A stretch of 64,000 nt of DNA from an uncultured Lachnospiraceae bacterium (lineage in GTDB: Bacteria; Bacillota; Clostridia; Lachnospirales; Lachnospiraceae). Both the position numbers and the translations under genes were made by a program. Below are positions 19,389-30,161 of this stretch, in pieces (position 1 is the first letter of the stretch; each line of letters opens with the position of its first letter). The stretch covers positions 1 through 64,000 of the forward strand of contig CAMEOT010000001.1 of assembly GCA_945929965.1 (NCBI GenBank). The letters are read 5' to 3'. The notes under the pieces are model-generated. The model was not told where the DNA came from. It searched no databases and was given only the letters and a program-made list of their open reading frames with translations.

Positions 19389-20558
19389 TTATCTGCGGCT
19401 GTATCTGCGTAACATAGGTACTATATTGTACAATGCCTGAAGGCAAACGTCAATCTCTTCTTCCGTGGTAAATACCGAAAAGCTGAAGCGTATGGTGGAA
19501 TCCAGCAGGGATTTATCCACTCCGATAGCTTTCAACGTAGCGGAAGGCTGCGGCTTATGCGCGGAACAGGCACTTCCTGCGGAGACATAGATTCCCTTGT
19601 CCTCCAGCGCATGCAGGAGTACTTCGCTTCTTACTCCGGCAAAGGACACACTGACGATATGGGCTGCTGTTCCCTCTCCGTAAGGAGCATCCGGCAGAAG
19701 GCCGTTAACCTTCACATGATCCAGTCTCTCCACACCTTCAATAAATCTTCTCTTGCAGGCACAAAGTCTCGCATGATCCTCATCAAAACGACTGTACAAC
19801 ATTTCCGCTGCTTTGGCAAGTCCGGCAATTCCCGGGACATTTTCCGTGCCGGATCGAAGGTTCTGCTGCTGACCGCCACCGAATACGATAGGCTGGATCT
19901 TCACCTTATCTCCTACATATAACAGTCCGACGCCTTTGGGGCCGTGGATTTTGTGTCCGCTGACGGACAACAGGTCAATGTGCATCTTTTTCGGATAGAT
20001 CCTGGACTTGCCGAATCCCTGTACCGCATCTACGTGAAATAAAGTGTCGGGGTTCATCTGTTTGATCAGCGCTCCGGCTTCCTCAATGGGCTGCAGGGCT
20101 CCGATCTCGTTATTTGTATGCATAATGGATACCAGAATGGTCTCCGGTGTCATGGCTCTGCGCAGGTCTTCCAGACGAATGCGTCCGCAGGAATCCACCG
20201 GCAGATACGTGACACGGTATCCCTGACTCTCCAGGTAACGCATGGTCTGCAGGATTGCAGGATGCTCTATCTGTGTTGTGATCAGATGGTTGCCCCTGCG
20301 GCAATTCGCCAGGGCGCAGCCGATCAATGCCATATTATCGGACTCTGTACCGCCGGAGGTGAACAACAGCTCTCTCTCCTCCACCTTCAGGATCCTTGCC
20401 AGAGTCTCCTTGGCATAACGGAGGTACTTCTCCGCCTCCACTCCCTTCATATGCAGGCTGGAGGGATTTCCGTAATCTTCACACATGATCTTCGTCATCA
20501 ACTCGGCTACTTCCGGAAAGGTTCTGGTGGTAGCGGAATTGTCCAAATAGACTTCCAT
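19389..20558 (-). CDS. Cysteine desulfurase (NifS/IscS-like)
   Basis: YLDNSATTRTFPEV, HVDAVQGFGK, SVSGHKIHGPKGVGLLY, SAGSACSAHKPQPS. Confidence 0.95.
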   Translation of the reverse strand: MEVYLDNSATTRTFPEVAELMTKIMCEDYGNPSSLHMKGVEAEKYLRYAKETLARILKVEERELLFTSGGTESDNMALIGCALANCRRGNHLITTQIEHPAILQTMRYLESQGYRVTYLPVDSCGRIRLEDLRRAMTPETILVSIMHTNNEIGALQPIEEAGALIKQMNPDTLFHVDAVQGFGKSRIYPKKMHIDLLSVSGHKIHGPKGVGLLYVGDKVKIQPIVFGGGQQQNLRSGTENVPGIAGLAKAAEMLYSRFDEDHARLCACKRRFIEGVERLDHVKVNGLLPDAPYGEGTAAHIVSVSFAGVRSEVLLHALEDKGIYVSAGSACSAHKPQPSATLKAIGVDKSLLDSTIRFSFSVFTTEEEIDVCLQALYNIVPMLRRYSRR

Positions 20559-20799
20559 TCTCTTCTTCTCCTTACTATCTGAGCAGCTTTTTGGCTGCAT
20601 CTATTCCATAACCGTTCTTCGTCCATAGTCACGCGCAAAATCATCTTTTTACTGTTTTGCATTTTACTTACAGGTGCCACTTTGCACAGGAAATATTACA
20701 AATGATTTCATTGCATGACGGTATCGGAACTTCTGAAACAGTTACTATCTTCTTATGATTAAAATATGCCGTTTGCCTGTGTCCCGTGCCGTCTGTATG

Positions 20800-21546
20800 C
20801 TATTTTTCCAGCTGATACATCAGCCATGCGATAGTCGTAAATCCGGCAGTCTCCGTCCGCAGGATCCGTTTGCCCAGGGTAATGGGTTGGATTCCGGCCT
20901 CTGTGGCGATCCGGATCTCCTCCGGGTCGAAGCCGCCTTCCGGACCGATAAAAATAGCGATCTGCTGCCCCGGCTCCACGCTTTCGATCAGCTGCTTCGT
21001 CTGTTCCATTCCCTCTGCCAGTTCATAGGGCACCAGCTTCAGATCCATTTGTGATGCCATTTTCACTGCCTGCGCGTAACTCATCACCGGAGCTACCGTT
21101 GGGATCACGCCCCGCTTGCTCTGTTTCGCCGCTGCCTCCGCAATGCCCTGCCAGCGCTTGATCTTTATGTCTGCCTTTTTCTCATCCAGCTTTACCACGC
21201 ACCGCTTCATGGCTACAGGAATCACCTGAAAAGCTCCCAGTTCCACTGCTTTTTGAATAATCAGTTCCATTTTATCTGCCTTGGGCAGCCCCTGGAACAG
21301 ATAGATCTTCGCCGGAAGTTCCACTCCGTCCTCTTTGATAAAACGGAGTTCCAGACGGACGCAGTCCTCCTCCAGTGCAAGGATCCCACAGCGATATTCT
21401 TTCCCGTCGATTCCGTTGCTGACCGCCACTTCCTCGCCGGGACGCATACGCAGTACATTTTTGATATGATTGACATCGGCTCCCCGGATGATGACACTTT
21501 TTCCTGCCACATCGATCTGATCCGGCTCTACAAAAAACTGATACAT
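20800..21546 (-). CDS. rsmE: 16S rRNA (uracil1498-N3)-methyltransferase
   Basis: IGPEGGFDPEEI and LGKRILRTETA motifs; next to prmA. Confidence 0.95.
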   Translation of the reverse strand: MYQFFVEPDQIDVAGKSVIIRGADVNHIKNVLRMRPGEEVAVSNGIDGKEYRCGILALEEDCVRLELRFIKEDGVELPAKIYLFQGLPKADKMELIIQKAVELGAFQVIPVAMKRCVVKLDEKKADIKIKRWQGIAEAAAKQSKRGVIPTVAPVMSYAQAVKMASQMDLKLVPYELAEGMEQTKQLIESVEPGQQIAIFIGPEGGFDPEEIRIATEAGIQPITLGKRILRTETAGFTTIAWLMYQLEK

Positions 21547-21559
21547 TGTTAAAAATCCT

Positions 21560-22546
21560 CTAATTTTTTCTTGCGGTAACGCTGACCCATTCTCCCTGAT
21601 AGGTTACTTCCAATACTTCCAGACCTGCTGCCTTCACTGCCTCTACCACGGTCTGTTCCTTGTCATCAATGATACCGGAGGTAATGTAGATACCTCCCTT
21701 TTTCAACTGGTGTACGATCACGGGAGTCAGGGGCACCAGTACATCTGCGAGAATATTGGCTACGACGATATCATAGCACTCATAGCCCACCTTGTCCTGC
21801 ACTTCTTTATCGGTAATGATATTGCCGATCATCATGTCGAACTGTGCGGGATCGATGCCGTTAACCTCGCAGTTCTGTGCTACTGCTTCCACCGCACAGA
21901 TATCCAGGTCGGTTCCCACAGCATGCTTTGCACCGAACATCAGGGACAGAATCGCCAGAATACCGCTTCCGGTCCCTACATCCAGAAGCTCCGTCTCGGA
22001 AGTAATGAACTTGCGAAGCTGACGGATACACAGTTGTGTGGTCTCATGCATACCGGTGCCGAATGCAGTACCAGGATCAATATGAAGCACCATTTTATCG
22101 GTGTCTTCCGGTTTGATATTTTCCCAGGAAGGAATGACCAGGATGTCATCAATATAGAACTGATGGAAATACTGCTTCCAGTTGTTGATCCAGTCAATAT
22201 CCTCGGTCTCATCCACGGCTACGGAACCTTCTCCGATATCCATGAACTGACGTAAATCTTCCAGTTCCCGCTTCACATCGGCAAGCACCGCCTCGGTAGT
22301 GGTCTTCTCACCGGCTACTTCCAGACTACCATCCTCTTTTTCCTCTACAAAAAAGCTCAAATAAGCAATGCCGTCATCCTCCGGTCCATCCGGCAGGATA
22401 TCTACGAACATCTGCTCCTTCTCCATGGCAGTCAGGGGCACTTTGTCCTCGATCTGTGCACCTTCCAGTCCCAGATCATACAGGGTGCTGATAATAATAT
22501 CTTCTGCTTCCGTCACGGTCTTTATTCTGAATTTTACCCACTTCAT
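21560..22546 (-). CDS. prmA: Ribosomal protein L11 methyltransferase
   Basis: DPGTAFGTGMHETTQLC, LLDVGTGSGILAI, VVANILADVL. Confidence 0.96.
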   Translation of the reverse strand: MKWVKFRIKTVTEAEDIIISTLYDLGLEGAQIEDKVPLTAMEKEQMFVDILPDGPEDDGIAYLSFFVEEKEDGSLEVAGEKTTTEAVLADVKRELEDLRQFMDIGEGSVAVDETEDIDWINNWKQYFHQFYIDDILVIPSWENIKPEDTDKMVLHIDPGTAFGTGMHETTQLCIRQLRKFITSETELLDVGTGSGILAILSLMFGAKHAVGTDLDICAVEAVAQNCEVNGIDPAQFDMMIGNIITDKEVQDKVGYECYDIVVANILADVLVPLTPVIVHQLKKGGIYITSGIIDDKEQTVVEAVKAAGLEVLEVTYQGEWVSVTARKN

Positions 22547-22616
22547 ATTGTGATTCCTTTCTGTTTTGGTTCTCTCAATCATTTACTTACAGCTCACAAA
22601 TTCATGCTATCGCACC

Positions 22617-24749
22617 CTATATCATGAGCCCTGTCTTTTCCTTGCTCTTCTCGATCCTATGGTTCAGCTTACGAAACGGCGGCTCCAACGCCAGTCCCAG
22701 CAACAGTGCAATGATCAGGAATAATGCCATTTTACCCACATTGATCCAATAGTCCACGCCGTACATTCCGGCGATGCATTCCTTAAAGGCTTTCATGCCG
22801 AACTGGAATGGCAGGAACGGATAGATCCACTGGAACACCTTCGGCAATGCTTCGATAGGAAAAGTTCCGCCGCTTCCCGCTACCTGGATGACCATGACCA
22901 CGATTGCCAGTGCTTCTCCCACGTTACCGAATGCAAAAGTCACGGAATACATGAAACAGCTGAATGCGGCACTCGCCACCGCTGCCGCCAGCCAGTATAA
23001 AAACTTATGCTGGCACTGGATCTCAATGTAGTAGAGATTGCCCAGGATCGTAAGCAGTGTCTGCGCTTGTCCTATGAGGAAAAACAGCAGATATCTGCCA
23101 AAATACCTCTCATGAGCCTTGTAATGATCCCCGGGATCAATCGGTTTCACCCCTACGTGAATGATGGCTACCAAAAATAACGCACCTACCCAGATTGCCA
23201 GGATCGTATAGAACGGCGATGCTGCCGAGCCGTAGTGATCCACCGGATAAACAGGCACCGTCTCAAGCTGCACCGGAGATGATACAAAGTCCGCAACAGC
23301 CGTAGGATCCGTCGCCATGGCACTTAAAATATCTTCATAAGAATCCGCTCCGGTGATCCGTTTTATATTATCCGCTATTTTATTCACCTTGTCCAGCAGT
23401 TCCTGGGCAATTACCAGTGAATCCTGCAAACTTACGTTGCCTTCCTGTAAAGTCTGCTGGTACTCTTTTAAAATATCGGAGATTTCATCCATATTCACAT
23501 CCGTGCCATTCATCATCGCTGCGACATTCAAAAATGCCTGCTGCATGGATTTACCGGTATCACGGAAAGAAGGTCTGACGTTGTTATTATAGTCACTTGC
23601 GAGGTTATCCAGCTGTTTGCTGCAGATCCGGATCTGTTCCCTCATCTGCGCCCGCAGGGTATTGATATCGGTATCTACCTGTCCTTTGCCATTCTGCAGT
23701 TGCTTCAGGTCCGCCTCAATATTTTTTAATGACTGTCTGATCTCCTGAATCTGCGCATCCTGCCCGGTTACCAGGCTTCCCAGAACATCCATATTTGCCT
23801 GCATACCCTGCACCAGTCCGATTGCCATGCCCAGTCCGGTGTCCGTGGTACTGCCTACGCTGTTACTATCCATCTGGGCTAACAGTCCGTCCGCATAGAT
23901 GGACAGGTACTGCAGTGCTTCCGTCACCATATTCATACTGCTGCTTACCATATCTCCCATAACGTCCACTGCATCCACGCTGGAATTGATCATGGTCTGC
24001 ATGCCGATCATGGTATTCCGCCCATTCTCCAGGATGTTGTCCATATCCGGCAGCATATTCTGGCTGGTGGACATGATCATTTCCGCCGAATTCATGATGC
24101 TTTGGAAGGACTGCAGCATGACCACATAATCCTGCAGCTGCTTCTGCACAGTATCCAGAGAGTCTGTCACACTGACCTGACCGTTTGCATTCACCATGGA
24201 AAGCGCATTGCCGGCTTTCATGACCGACTCCGCCACAGTACTGATGAACGTAGCATTTACCTGCTCCTGCACGGCATTTTTCGCCTTGCCTGTGATCTTG
24301 GGTGCAATGCCGTTCTTTTTCTCATTTTCATAATAATAGATCGTTGGATGATCCACTTCACCGTCTATAAATCCCAGCATTTCCTGTGTGAAAGTCTCCG
24401 GAATGATCAGTGCTGCATAATAGTCGCTGTTCTTCACGCCCTCCAGGGCTTCTTCCGTGGTCTCCGGGAATACCCAGCCGATGGTAGTATTCGCTTCCAG
24501 AGCTTCCAGCACACTGTCTCCCACATTCAGGGACAGACCCATGATCTCCGCTCCGGCATCATCCGAAGCGACTGCAACCTGCAACTGGCTGGTAGCCGCC
24601 GGTTCATAAGGATCCCAGTTGGAGAAAATATTGAACCAGGCATACAGTGCCGGCAGGATGCTTAATCCCATGACGATCACTACTGCCACTACATTATTGC
24701 TGATCCGACGGATGTCAGTGGTAAATATCTTCCAAATGTTACGCATATT
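22617..24749 (-). CDS. YhgE/Pip family membrane protein
   Basis: N-term LPALYAWFNIFSNWDPY; long helical extracellular domain; C-term SGGTFPIEALPKVFQWIYPFLPFQFGMKAF. Confidence 0.9.
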   Translation of the reverse strand, partial: NMRNIWKIFTTDIRRISNNVVAVVIVMGLSILPALYAWFNIFSNWDPYEPAATSQLQVAVASDDAGAEIMGLSLNVGDSVLEALEANTTIGWVFPETTEEALEGVKNSDYYAALIIPETFTQEMLGFIDGEVDHPTIYYYENEKKNGIAPKITGKAKNAVQEQVNATFISTVAESVMKAGNALSMVNANGQVSVTDSLDTVQKQLQDYVVMLQSFQSIMNSAEMIMSTSQNMLPDMDNILENGRNTMIGMQTMINSSVDAVDVMGDMVSSSMNMVTEALQYLSIYADGLLAQMDSNSVGSTTDTGLGMAIGLVQGMQANMDVLGSLVTGQDAQIQEIRQSLKNIEADLKQLQNGKGQVDTDINTLRAQMREQIRICSKQLDNLASDYNNNVRPSFRDTGKSMQQAFLNVAAMMNGTDVNMDEISDILKEYQQTLQEGNVSLQDSLVIAQELLDKVNKIADNIKRITGADSYEDILSAMATDPTAVADFVSSPVQLETVPVYPVDHYGSAASPFYTILAIWVGALFLVAIIHVGVKPIDPGDHYKAHERYFGRYLLFFLIGQAQTLLTILGNLYYIEIQCQHKFLYWLAAAVASAAFSCFMYSVTFAFGNVGEALAIVVMVIQVAGSGGTFPIEALPKVFQWIYPFLPFQFGMKAFKECIAGMYGVDYWINVGKMALFLIIALLLGLALEPPFRKLNHRIEKSKEKTGLMI

Positions 24750-24813
24750 ACTCTCCGTATCTTTCCGTAACCTGCAAACTTTGGTCCGCAGGCACAAATT
24801 TGCGTGTGAAAAT

Positions 24814-25230
24814 TTATTTTTCACACTCGCCATCCTCCCCGTCTTCTGCCTGTGTCTCCGCCGGGGAGTTCAGTCCCTCACCGATCATTTCACGGGTCTT
24901 GCGGATGATCTGTGCCGCTCTGTCGAAATCCGCAGGAGTCACTGCTTCGATCGTTCCCTCTTCTCCCTTCAGTTCCATGATCTTTTCCTGCAAGTTATAA
25001 TCCATATATTCCACAACGATCAGATAGATCGACAGGGCGAACAGTGACACGATCCACAGGATCAGGAAGATCACCTTGTTACTGCCGGTTAAAAATAACA
25101 GCGCCAGAAAAAAAAAGGGCACGATCCAGATGCACTTCAGACCGATCTTAATTCTTTTTCTGTTTTTTTCATGAAGGGTCTGCTCATAGTCCAGCACCTT
25201 CTGGAAAATCTCTTCGTAATCTCTTTCCAT
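24814..25230 (-). CDS. Small membrane protein of unknown function between two YhgE genes
   Basis: From MERDYEEIFQ; two TM segments; SD-like AGAAAGG. Confidence 0.7.
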   Translation of the reverse strand: MERDYEEIFQKVLDYEQTLHEKNRKRIKIGLKCIWIVPFFFLALLFLTGSNKVIFLILWIVSLFALSIYLIVVEYMDYNLQEKIMELKGEEGTIEAVTPADFDRAAQIIRKTREMIGEGLNSPAETQAEDGEDGECEK

Positions 25231-25371
25231 GAAATTTCCTTTCTGCTTTATTTTCTGCCTTACTTTCTGCCTATTTGGTACTTCATTCGCCCTATAAACA
25301 TTGCAAAATCTTCTTACGAATGCCAGCATTCGACGAATATTATGCAATGTTTACATGGCTCCAAATAGGCG

Positions 25372-27579
25372 TCACATGAGCTCAGTGTCTTCCATTCTCT
25401 CTTCCACAAAATGGTTCAGCTTCACAAATGGAATCCGGATCACCAGTCCGATGAGCAGCCCTTCCAGCATGAACAGAATCAACTTCGCCAGGGCTGCCAT
25501 ATAGGCGGTTCCATACATTCCTGCCAGTGCCTCACGCATTGCCGTGATCGCATAGGGGAATGGGAAGAAGATGTATATCTTTTGATAAATATCGGGAAGC
25601 AGTTCAATAGGGAACGTTCCGCTGGATCCCGCGATCTGCAGCACCATAACAATTACGCAGACAGCCTTACCCACATCCCCGAATGCCAACGTCAGGGAAT
25701 AGATCAGCAGGGAAAATGCAGTGGCGGTAAAACTTGCCGCCAGGAAAAACAGTCCCGGTTCCACAATATTTACTTTCAGCAGCCACAGATCTCCCGCCAC
25801 AATAATAGCAGCCTGGATCTGCGCCAGCAGTAAGAACAGAAGGTATCTGCCGAAATACAGCTGATAACTCTGTACGTTTTTAAGATTTTTCGGTGATGCC
25901 TTTACCTTCACCAGTGCCACCAAAATCGTAGATCCTACCCAGATCGCCAACGTAGAATAGAACGGTGTCATGGCAGAACCGTAGGTGGCTACCGGATACA
26001 TGGCTATGGTCTCCATCGTCACAGGAGATGCGAAATATGCTCCAAGGCTGTCAGGATCTCCTCCCAGGAAACGTACCAGAATATCCATCATTTCCTCTTC
26101 GGAGGCACCTTCCAGCTGTTCTGTCAGATCTGTCAGTTTTTGACTGATACCGTCTACTACGCCCTGGATCTGTCCCAGGCTCTCGCTGGTACCGTCTACC
26201 GCATCGCCGACGCCTTCCATAACTACACCTATATTCTGTACGGTACTGCTCAATGTATTTACCAGGTTGGTCACCTGATTCAGCGAATCTGACATATTTG
26301 TCAGGGCTTTCTGCATCTGGGGCACCAGATTGTTTTTATAGATGCCCTGCATATTACTCACGGAATTCTCACAGCTGTCAATGACATTCTTTAAATTATT
26401 CATGGCATTGTTGACATTGACCTTTGCTTTCTCTGCCGCCTGTTCATCGGTGGATTCCAGCACACTGCCTATGACTGTATTCATCATATCCAGTTCTTTC
26501 TGCATAGCCTTCAGCGCCTCGATGGCAGCATCCGTCGCTGCCGTATTGCCGCTTCCGCTACCGGTAGAAGCATTTCCGCCGGATACACTTCCCTGCACAC
26601 GCTGTTCAATCAGCGCTGCCAGCAGATTGTTGACCTGTCCGTTCAGGGTGTTGGTATCCCTTGCCACTTTATTCAGATCCTTCGTCATCTGTGCCGTATC
26701 GTCTGCGAGCTTGCTCTGATCCAGAATCTTTTTCATATCCTCCAGCGAAGTCTGTATGGTACTCATGGAGGTATCCACATTCGTGCTGAAATTCGACAGC
26801 GTATCTCTGGTGGATGACAGATTCTGACTGCTCTGGTTCAGGCTTGCCGTCGTTGCATCCAACTTCTTCTGCATTACGGGAATCTCATAATTCACATGGG
26901 TGATCGCCGCTTCCAGTCTGTCATTCCCCGCCCGGAAAGTATCGATCATCGTACTGTATTCCTTCAGGTTGTCATTCAGTTCTTCCAGATCGGCACAAAA
27001 TTCCTCCACATAGCTGTCTCCCTGCATCTGATCCGATACGGAATTACCCTCTTCGAAAATCGTGGTAGCTGCCACTTTGATAAAAGTCTCGTTAATAGTA
27101 TTCTGCAACGTACCGGCTACCGTATCTGTGATCTTGGTAGCAATAGCGTTGCTCTTCTGATTCTGGTAATAAATCAGTGACGGATTCTCAAAATCGTCGG
27201 AGAATACATTGTACATACTATATGTAAATTTATCCGTGATCACGATGGCGGCATAATATTTCCCCGCTTCCACGCCTTCCTGCGCTTCTTCCTCAGTATC
27301 TAAAAAGATCCATTTCACACTGGTGTTAGAATGTAGATTCTCCAACACGGATTCTCCCATGTTCACCACAGAGCCGTCCTTTCGCGTGTAATCCTTATCC
27401 AGAGACACCACCGCTACGGGGATTCCACCGGTATTGGCATAGGGATCCCAGTTGGCGAAAATATTAAACCATGCATACAGCGACGGTATCACGCACAGCC
27501 CGATGATGATGACCAGTGCAAAAGGCTGTTTCACTAGCTTTTTCAGATCTCCTGCGAAAATTTTCCAAATGTTTTTCAT
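25372..27579 (-). CDS. YhgE/Pip family membrane protein (second copy)
   Basis: Same architecture as 22617-24749; IPSLYAWFNIFANWDPYANTGG, SSGTFPIELLPDIYQKIYIFFPFPYAITAM. Confidence 0.9.
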   Translation of the reverse strand: MKNIWKIFAGDLKKLVKQPFALVIIIGLCVIPSLYAWFNIFANWDPYANTGGIPVAVVSLDKDYTRKDGSVVNMGESVLENLHSNTSVKWIFLDTEEEAQEGVEAGKYYAAIVITDKFTYSMYNVFSDDFENPSLIYYQNQKSNAIATKITDTVAGTLQNTINETFIKVAATTIFEEGNSVSDQMQGDSYVEEFCADLEELNDNLKEYSTMIDTFRAGNDRLEAAITHVNYEIPVMQKKLDATTASLNQSSQNLSSTRDTLSNFSTNVDTSMSTIQTSLEDMKKILDQSKLADDTAQMTKDLNKVARDTNTLNGQVNNLLAALIEQRVQGSVSGGNASTGSGSGNTAATDAAIEALKAMQKELDMMNTVIGSVLESTDEQAAEKAKVNVNNAMNNLKNVIDSCENSVSNMQGIYKNNLVPQMQKALTNMSDSLNQVTNLVNTLSSTVQNIGVVMEGVGDAVDGTSESLGQIQGVVDGISQKLTDLTEQLEGASEEEMMDILVRFLGGDPDSLGAYFASPVTMETIAMYPVATYGSAMTPFYSTLAIWVGSTILVALVKVKASPKNLKNVQSYQLYFGRYLLFLLLAQIQAAIIVAGDLWLLKVNIVEPGLFFLAASFTATAFSLLIYSLTLAFGDVGKAVCVIVMVLQIAGSSGTFPIELLPDIYQKIYIFFPFPYAITAMREALAGMYGTAYMAALAKLILFMLEGLLIGLVIRIPFVKLNHFVEERMEDTELM

Positions 27580-29204
27580 GCGATTTCTATCGACTCCTCA
27601 TCTGTATCCGTTCTATGTAGCTTCTCCTGCCCCTGTCCGGCTTCGCATATCCCCAGCAGTAGAAAAAAAAGTGGAGCATTCAGTACCTGCTGAAAACTGA
27701 TCAGAGAATGCATTCCGTAAGTAAAAAGCAGCATATTTGTCATGAAGTTTCCGCAATATTTTCGAAATGCGGTAAAAAATACAGCTGCATAAGCCACCAC
27801 CCCAAGTACTCCCATATTGATCAGTGTCGTAAGCCATTCATTATGAGCATTCGTAAAAATCGAGCCGGCAAAATAGCCTTTATCGAACAGTACCGTACCT
27901 CCGGGCAACACTTGTCCCAAATAGCCTGCAAAGCAATCCGGTCCGGCCCCCAACAACTTCTGTCTGAGATCTCCCTGGCAGAATCCCTGCCATGCCATCT
28001 GCCATAATCTTCCACGGCGATTACCCCATTCCGCGAAATTACTGCCCTGCTGTTTCAAAATATACCATATGACCGTACCTACAGCCAATACCAGACTGCC
28101 GTACAGCACTCCGACCCGTAACATCCTCTTTTTCTTATCCGGGAGAACATGATGCATCCCGCAAAATAACAGGCACACCGCTGCAAGCAAAAGCCATCCC
28201 TGCCCGGCAGCCAGCCGCTTGGCAATACCGTCCTGCAACAGGATGTCAAAGGTTCCCTGGGATTGCATCCCCTTTCCCCACAGTAACATTCCCACACAGG
28301 CGCCGGTCAGCAGGAAAAGCAGGGCTTCCCACAGCTTCGTTTTCTTCCGGCTACTCCAAAAGCACATCCACAGTGCCACACTTGCCACCATCACACCGCC
28401 GTCACTTCCCTGCAAAAACAGTAATATAACCACAAGAGTATTGCTGACTCCAAGCAACATCGACCTTCCTCTTCGCTCTTCTTCCACCGCCTGCAAAAAA
28501 AGTGCCAGTGATAAAGGAAACATCACACTGTAATACCCACTGAGCCAGTTATTATTCCCCAGTGTAGTGAGCATATGTGTATATTCCCAGTCTCCCACGA
28601 TATAACCCTTCAACAATCCCAATGGATCATAACCCAGTTTTTGGAGCAATCCTATGAGTGCCACTGTGACAGACGCTGTTTCTCCCAGATATAAAATACG
28701 GCTGCATTGTCCGCTGTACTTCGCTGCCAGCAGAAATCCGCCCACCATCAGGCAGATTGTGACAGCTCCCATGTACCATTCCTTCTCTCCCGTCCACGCA
28801 GTACTTCCATAAGGACTGCAGAGTGCAGAGACCACAGCGCAGGCGCCGTACAGGCAGACCGCTGTCACTACGATATGCTCCCTGCACCATACGATCATTT
28901 TTTCCCCGGTTTTTCTTATATACATACCAATATACATACCGAAACTAGCGCAGTTTTCCATCCGACAGCATTGTTCTATCCGTCTGTGTTTTTCCATCAG
29001 GTAGCTTTTTACCACAGCGATTATCTGTACCACCAGACAAATCCCTATACAGATCAAAGAGATATTGCGATATAAATAATATTTGCTATCACCCAATTTG
29101 TAATATCCATTCCCGGGAATATAGTACAGCGGCAATACTACCAAAATGGCAGCCATATAGATCTGACATACGATTTTCAGAAATTCCTCTTTCCGCTTCT
29201 CCAT
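27576..29204 (-). CDS. O-antigen ligase/polymerase-like membrane protein
   Basis: Many TM segments; FTNAHNEWLTTLINMGVLGVVAY resembles the Wzy/WaaL H-N-x-(Y/W)L motif. Confidence 0.75.
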   Translation of the reverse strand: MEKRKEEFLKIVCQIYMAAILVVLPLYYIPGNGYYKLGDSKYYLYRNISLICIGICLVVQIIAVVKSYLMEKHRRIEQCCRMENCASFGMYIGMYIRKTGEKMIVWCREHIVVTAVCLYGACAVVSALCSPYGSTAWTGEKEWYMGAVTICLMVGGFLLAAKYSGQCSRILYLGETASVTVALIGLLQKLGYDPLGLLKGYIVGDWEYTHMLTTLGNNNWLSGYYSVMFPLSLALFLQAVEEERRGRSMLLGVSNTLVVILLFLQGSDGGVMVASVALWMCFWSSRKKTKLWEALLFLLTGACVGMLLWGKGMQSQGTFDILLQDGIAKRLAAGQGWLLLAAVCLLFCGMHHVLPDKKKRMLRVGVLYGSLVLAVGTVIWYILKQQGSNFAEWGNRRGRLWQMAWQGFCQGDLRQKLLGAGPDCFAGYLGQVLPGGTVLFDKGYFAGSIFTNAHNEWLTTLINMGVLGVVAYAAVFFTAFRKYCGNFMTNMLLFTYGMHSLISFQQVLNAPLFFLLLGICEAGQGQEKLHRTDTDEESIEIA

Positions 29205-29322
29205 CCCCAGTAGGCTCCTTTGTATCACAAACTGCGTAGCTACTTGAATTGTAAGCGTTTCTCCCCCTTCTGTCAAACCGTTTACTCTTTACAAAATTGT
29301 GAAATTGTATATTAAATTGAGA

Positions 29323-29480
29323 GTTACGAGCCATGCAAAGTCAAAACAGAAACAGCGATCTGGGAGCTTGCTCACAAGTCGCTGTTTTTGTTTTTGACTT
29401 TATACGGCGACAGCCGTCAATGAAATAAATGTGGAGCGCTCTTTGCGACACATTTATGAATTGAGTGCATGGCTCGTAAC
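29323..29480. repeat. Nested inverted-repeat element (long hairpin)
   Basis: GTTACGAGCCATGCA...TGCATGGCTCGTAAC outer arms; inner AGTCAAAA-CAGAAACAGCGAT...TCGCTGTTTTTGTTTTTGACT. Confidence 0.85.
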
Positions 29481-29556
29481 GTAGGGTTGCCGTAGACCCC
29501 ACGAACGCCCGCGGCGAACGGAACATCACACCTTAATGTCGCGTCTCCAGGTGTGA

Positions 29557-29687
29557 ATTTTCTACGAAAAGTGATATAGCGGTTCTAATCCGTACGGGCA
29601 CGGCTCCAGTTGCCATCCATGGCAACGTCCGCCTGTCGCGAACGTCCTGTTCGCTCCACCCTGTCTTTCAGCACTTTTCAAGAAAAT
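29557..29687 (+). repeat. Left copy of structured inverted element flanking a tandem repeat
   Basis: ATTTTCTACGAAAAGTG...GTTGCCATCCATGGCAAC...GCGAACGTCCTGTTCGC...CACTTTTCAAGAAAAT; matches reverse complement of 30162-30296. Confidence 0.75.
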
Positions 29688-29796
29688 ATCAACACCCTCC
29701 GACAGACATCGCGGCATGACATTCCGTCCGCCGTGGGCGTTCTGTGTTTTGAAAATCCCATGAAAAAATATTAAGCCTATCTCATGTTACTGGTTT

Positions 29797-30085
29797 CTGT
29801 ATTCCTCCAAAGTCATTCACATACTTAATTCTTGTTTTCAAATTTTATACATGTGTTTTCTAAAGCGATTTACATACCTATTTTCCATTTTAGCCTATTG
29901 CGCATGTGTTTTCCCGGTTATCATACATGCCGGATCATTATTTTTTGCTTTAAGGCATGTATTTTCCGACTTGTTACACATATTTAATTTTGATTTTTGA
30001 ATTATTCGCATGTATTTCCTACTTTTTTTGTACATACTAAATCCTTGTTTTTAACTTCTGCACATGTATTCTCAAATGCTCTGCC
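29797..30085. repeat. Degenerate 53-bp tandem repeat, five full units plus a partial
   Basis: Units start CATAC/CATGC/CATAT at 29820, 29873, 29926, 29979, 30033; each has CATGT(G/A)TT 30 bp in. Confidence 0.85.
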
Positions 30086-30161
30086 TAAATAATTGGGATG
30101 TTTTTCATAACCCAGCAGAAAAGGACTGCTCCCCCGGCGTAGATGCGGCGGAGACTGTGAG

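Noticed and set aside
29797-30085. CRISPR array interpretation of the 53-bp repeats
   Set aside because: Units are contiguous and degenerate with no alternating conserved repeat and unique spacer, and no cas genes are nearby.
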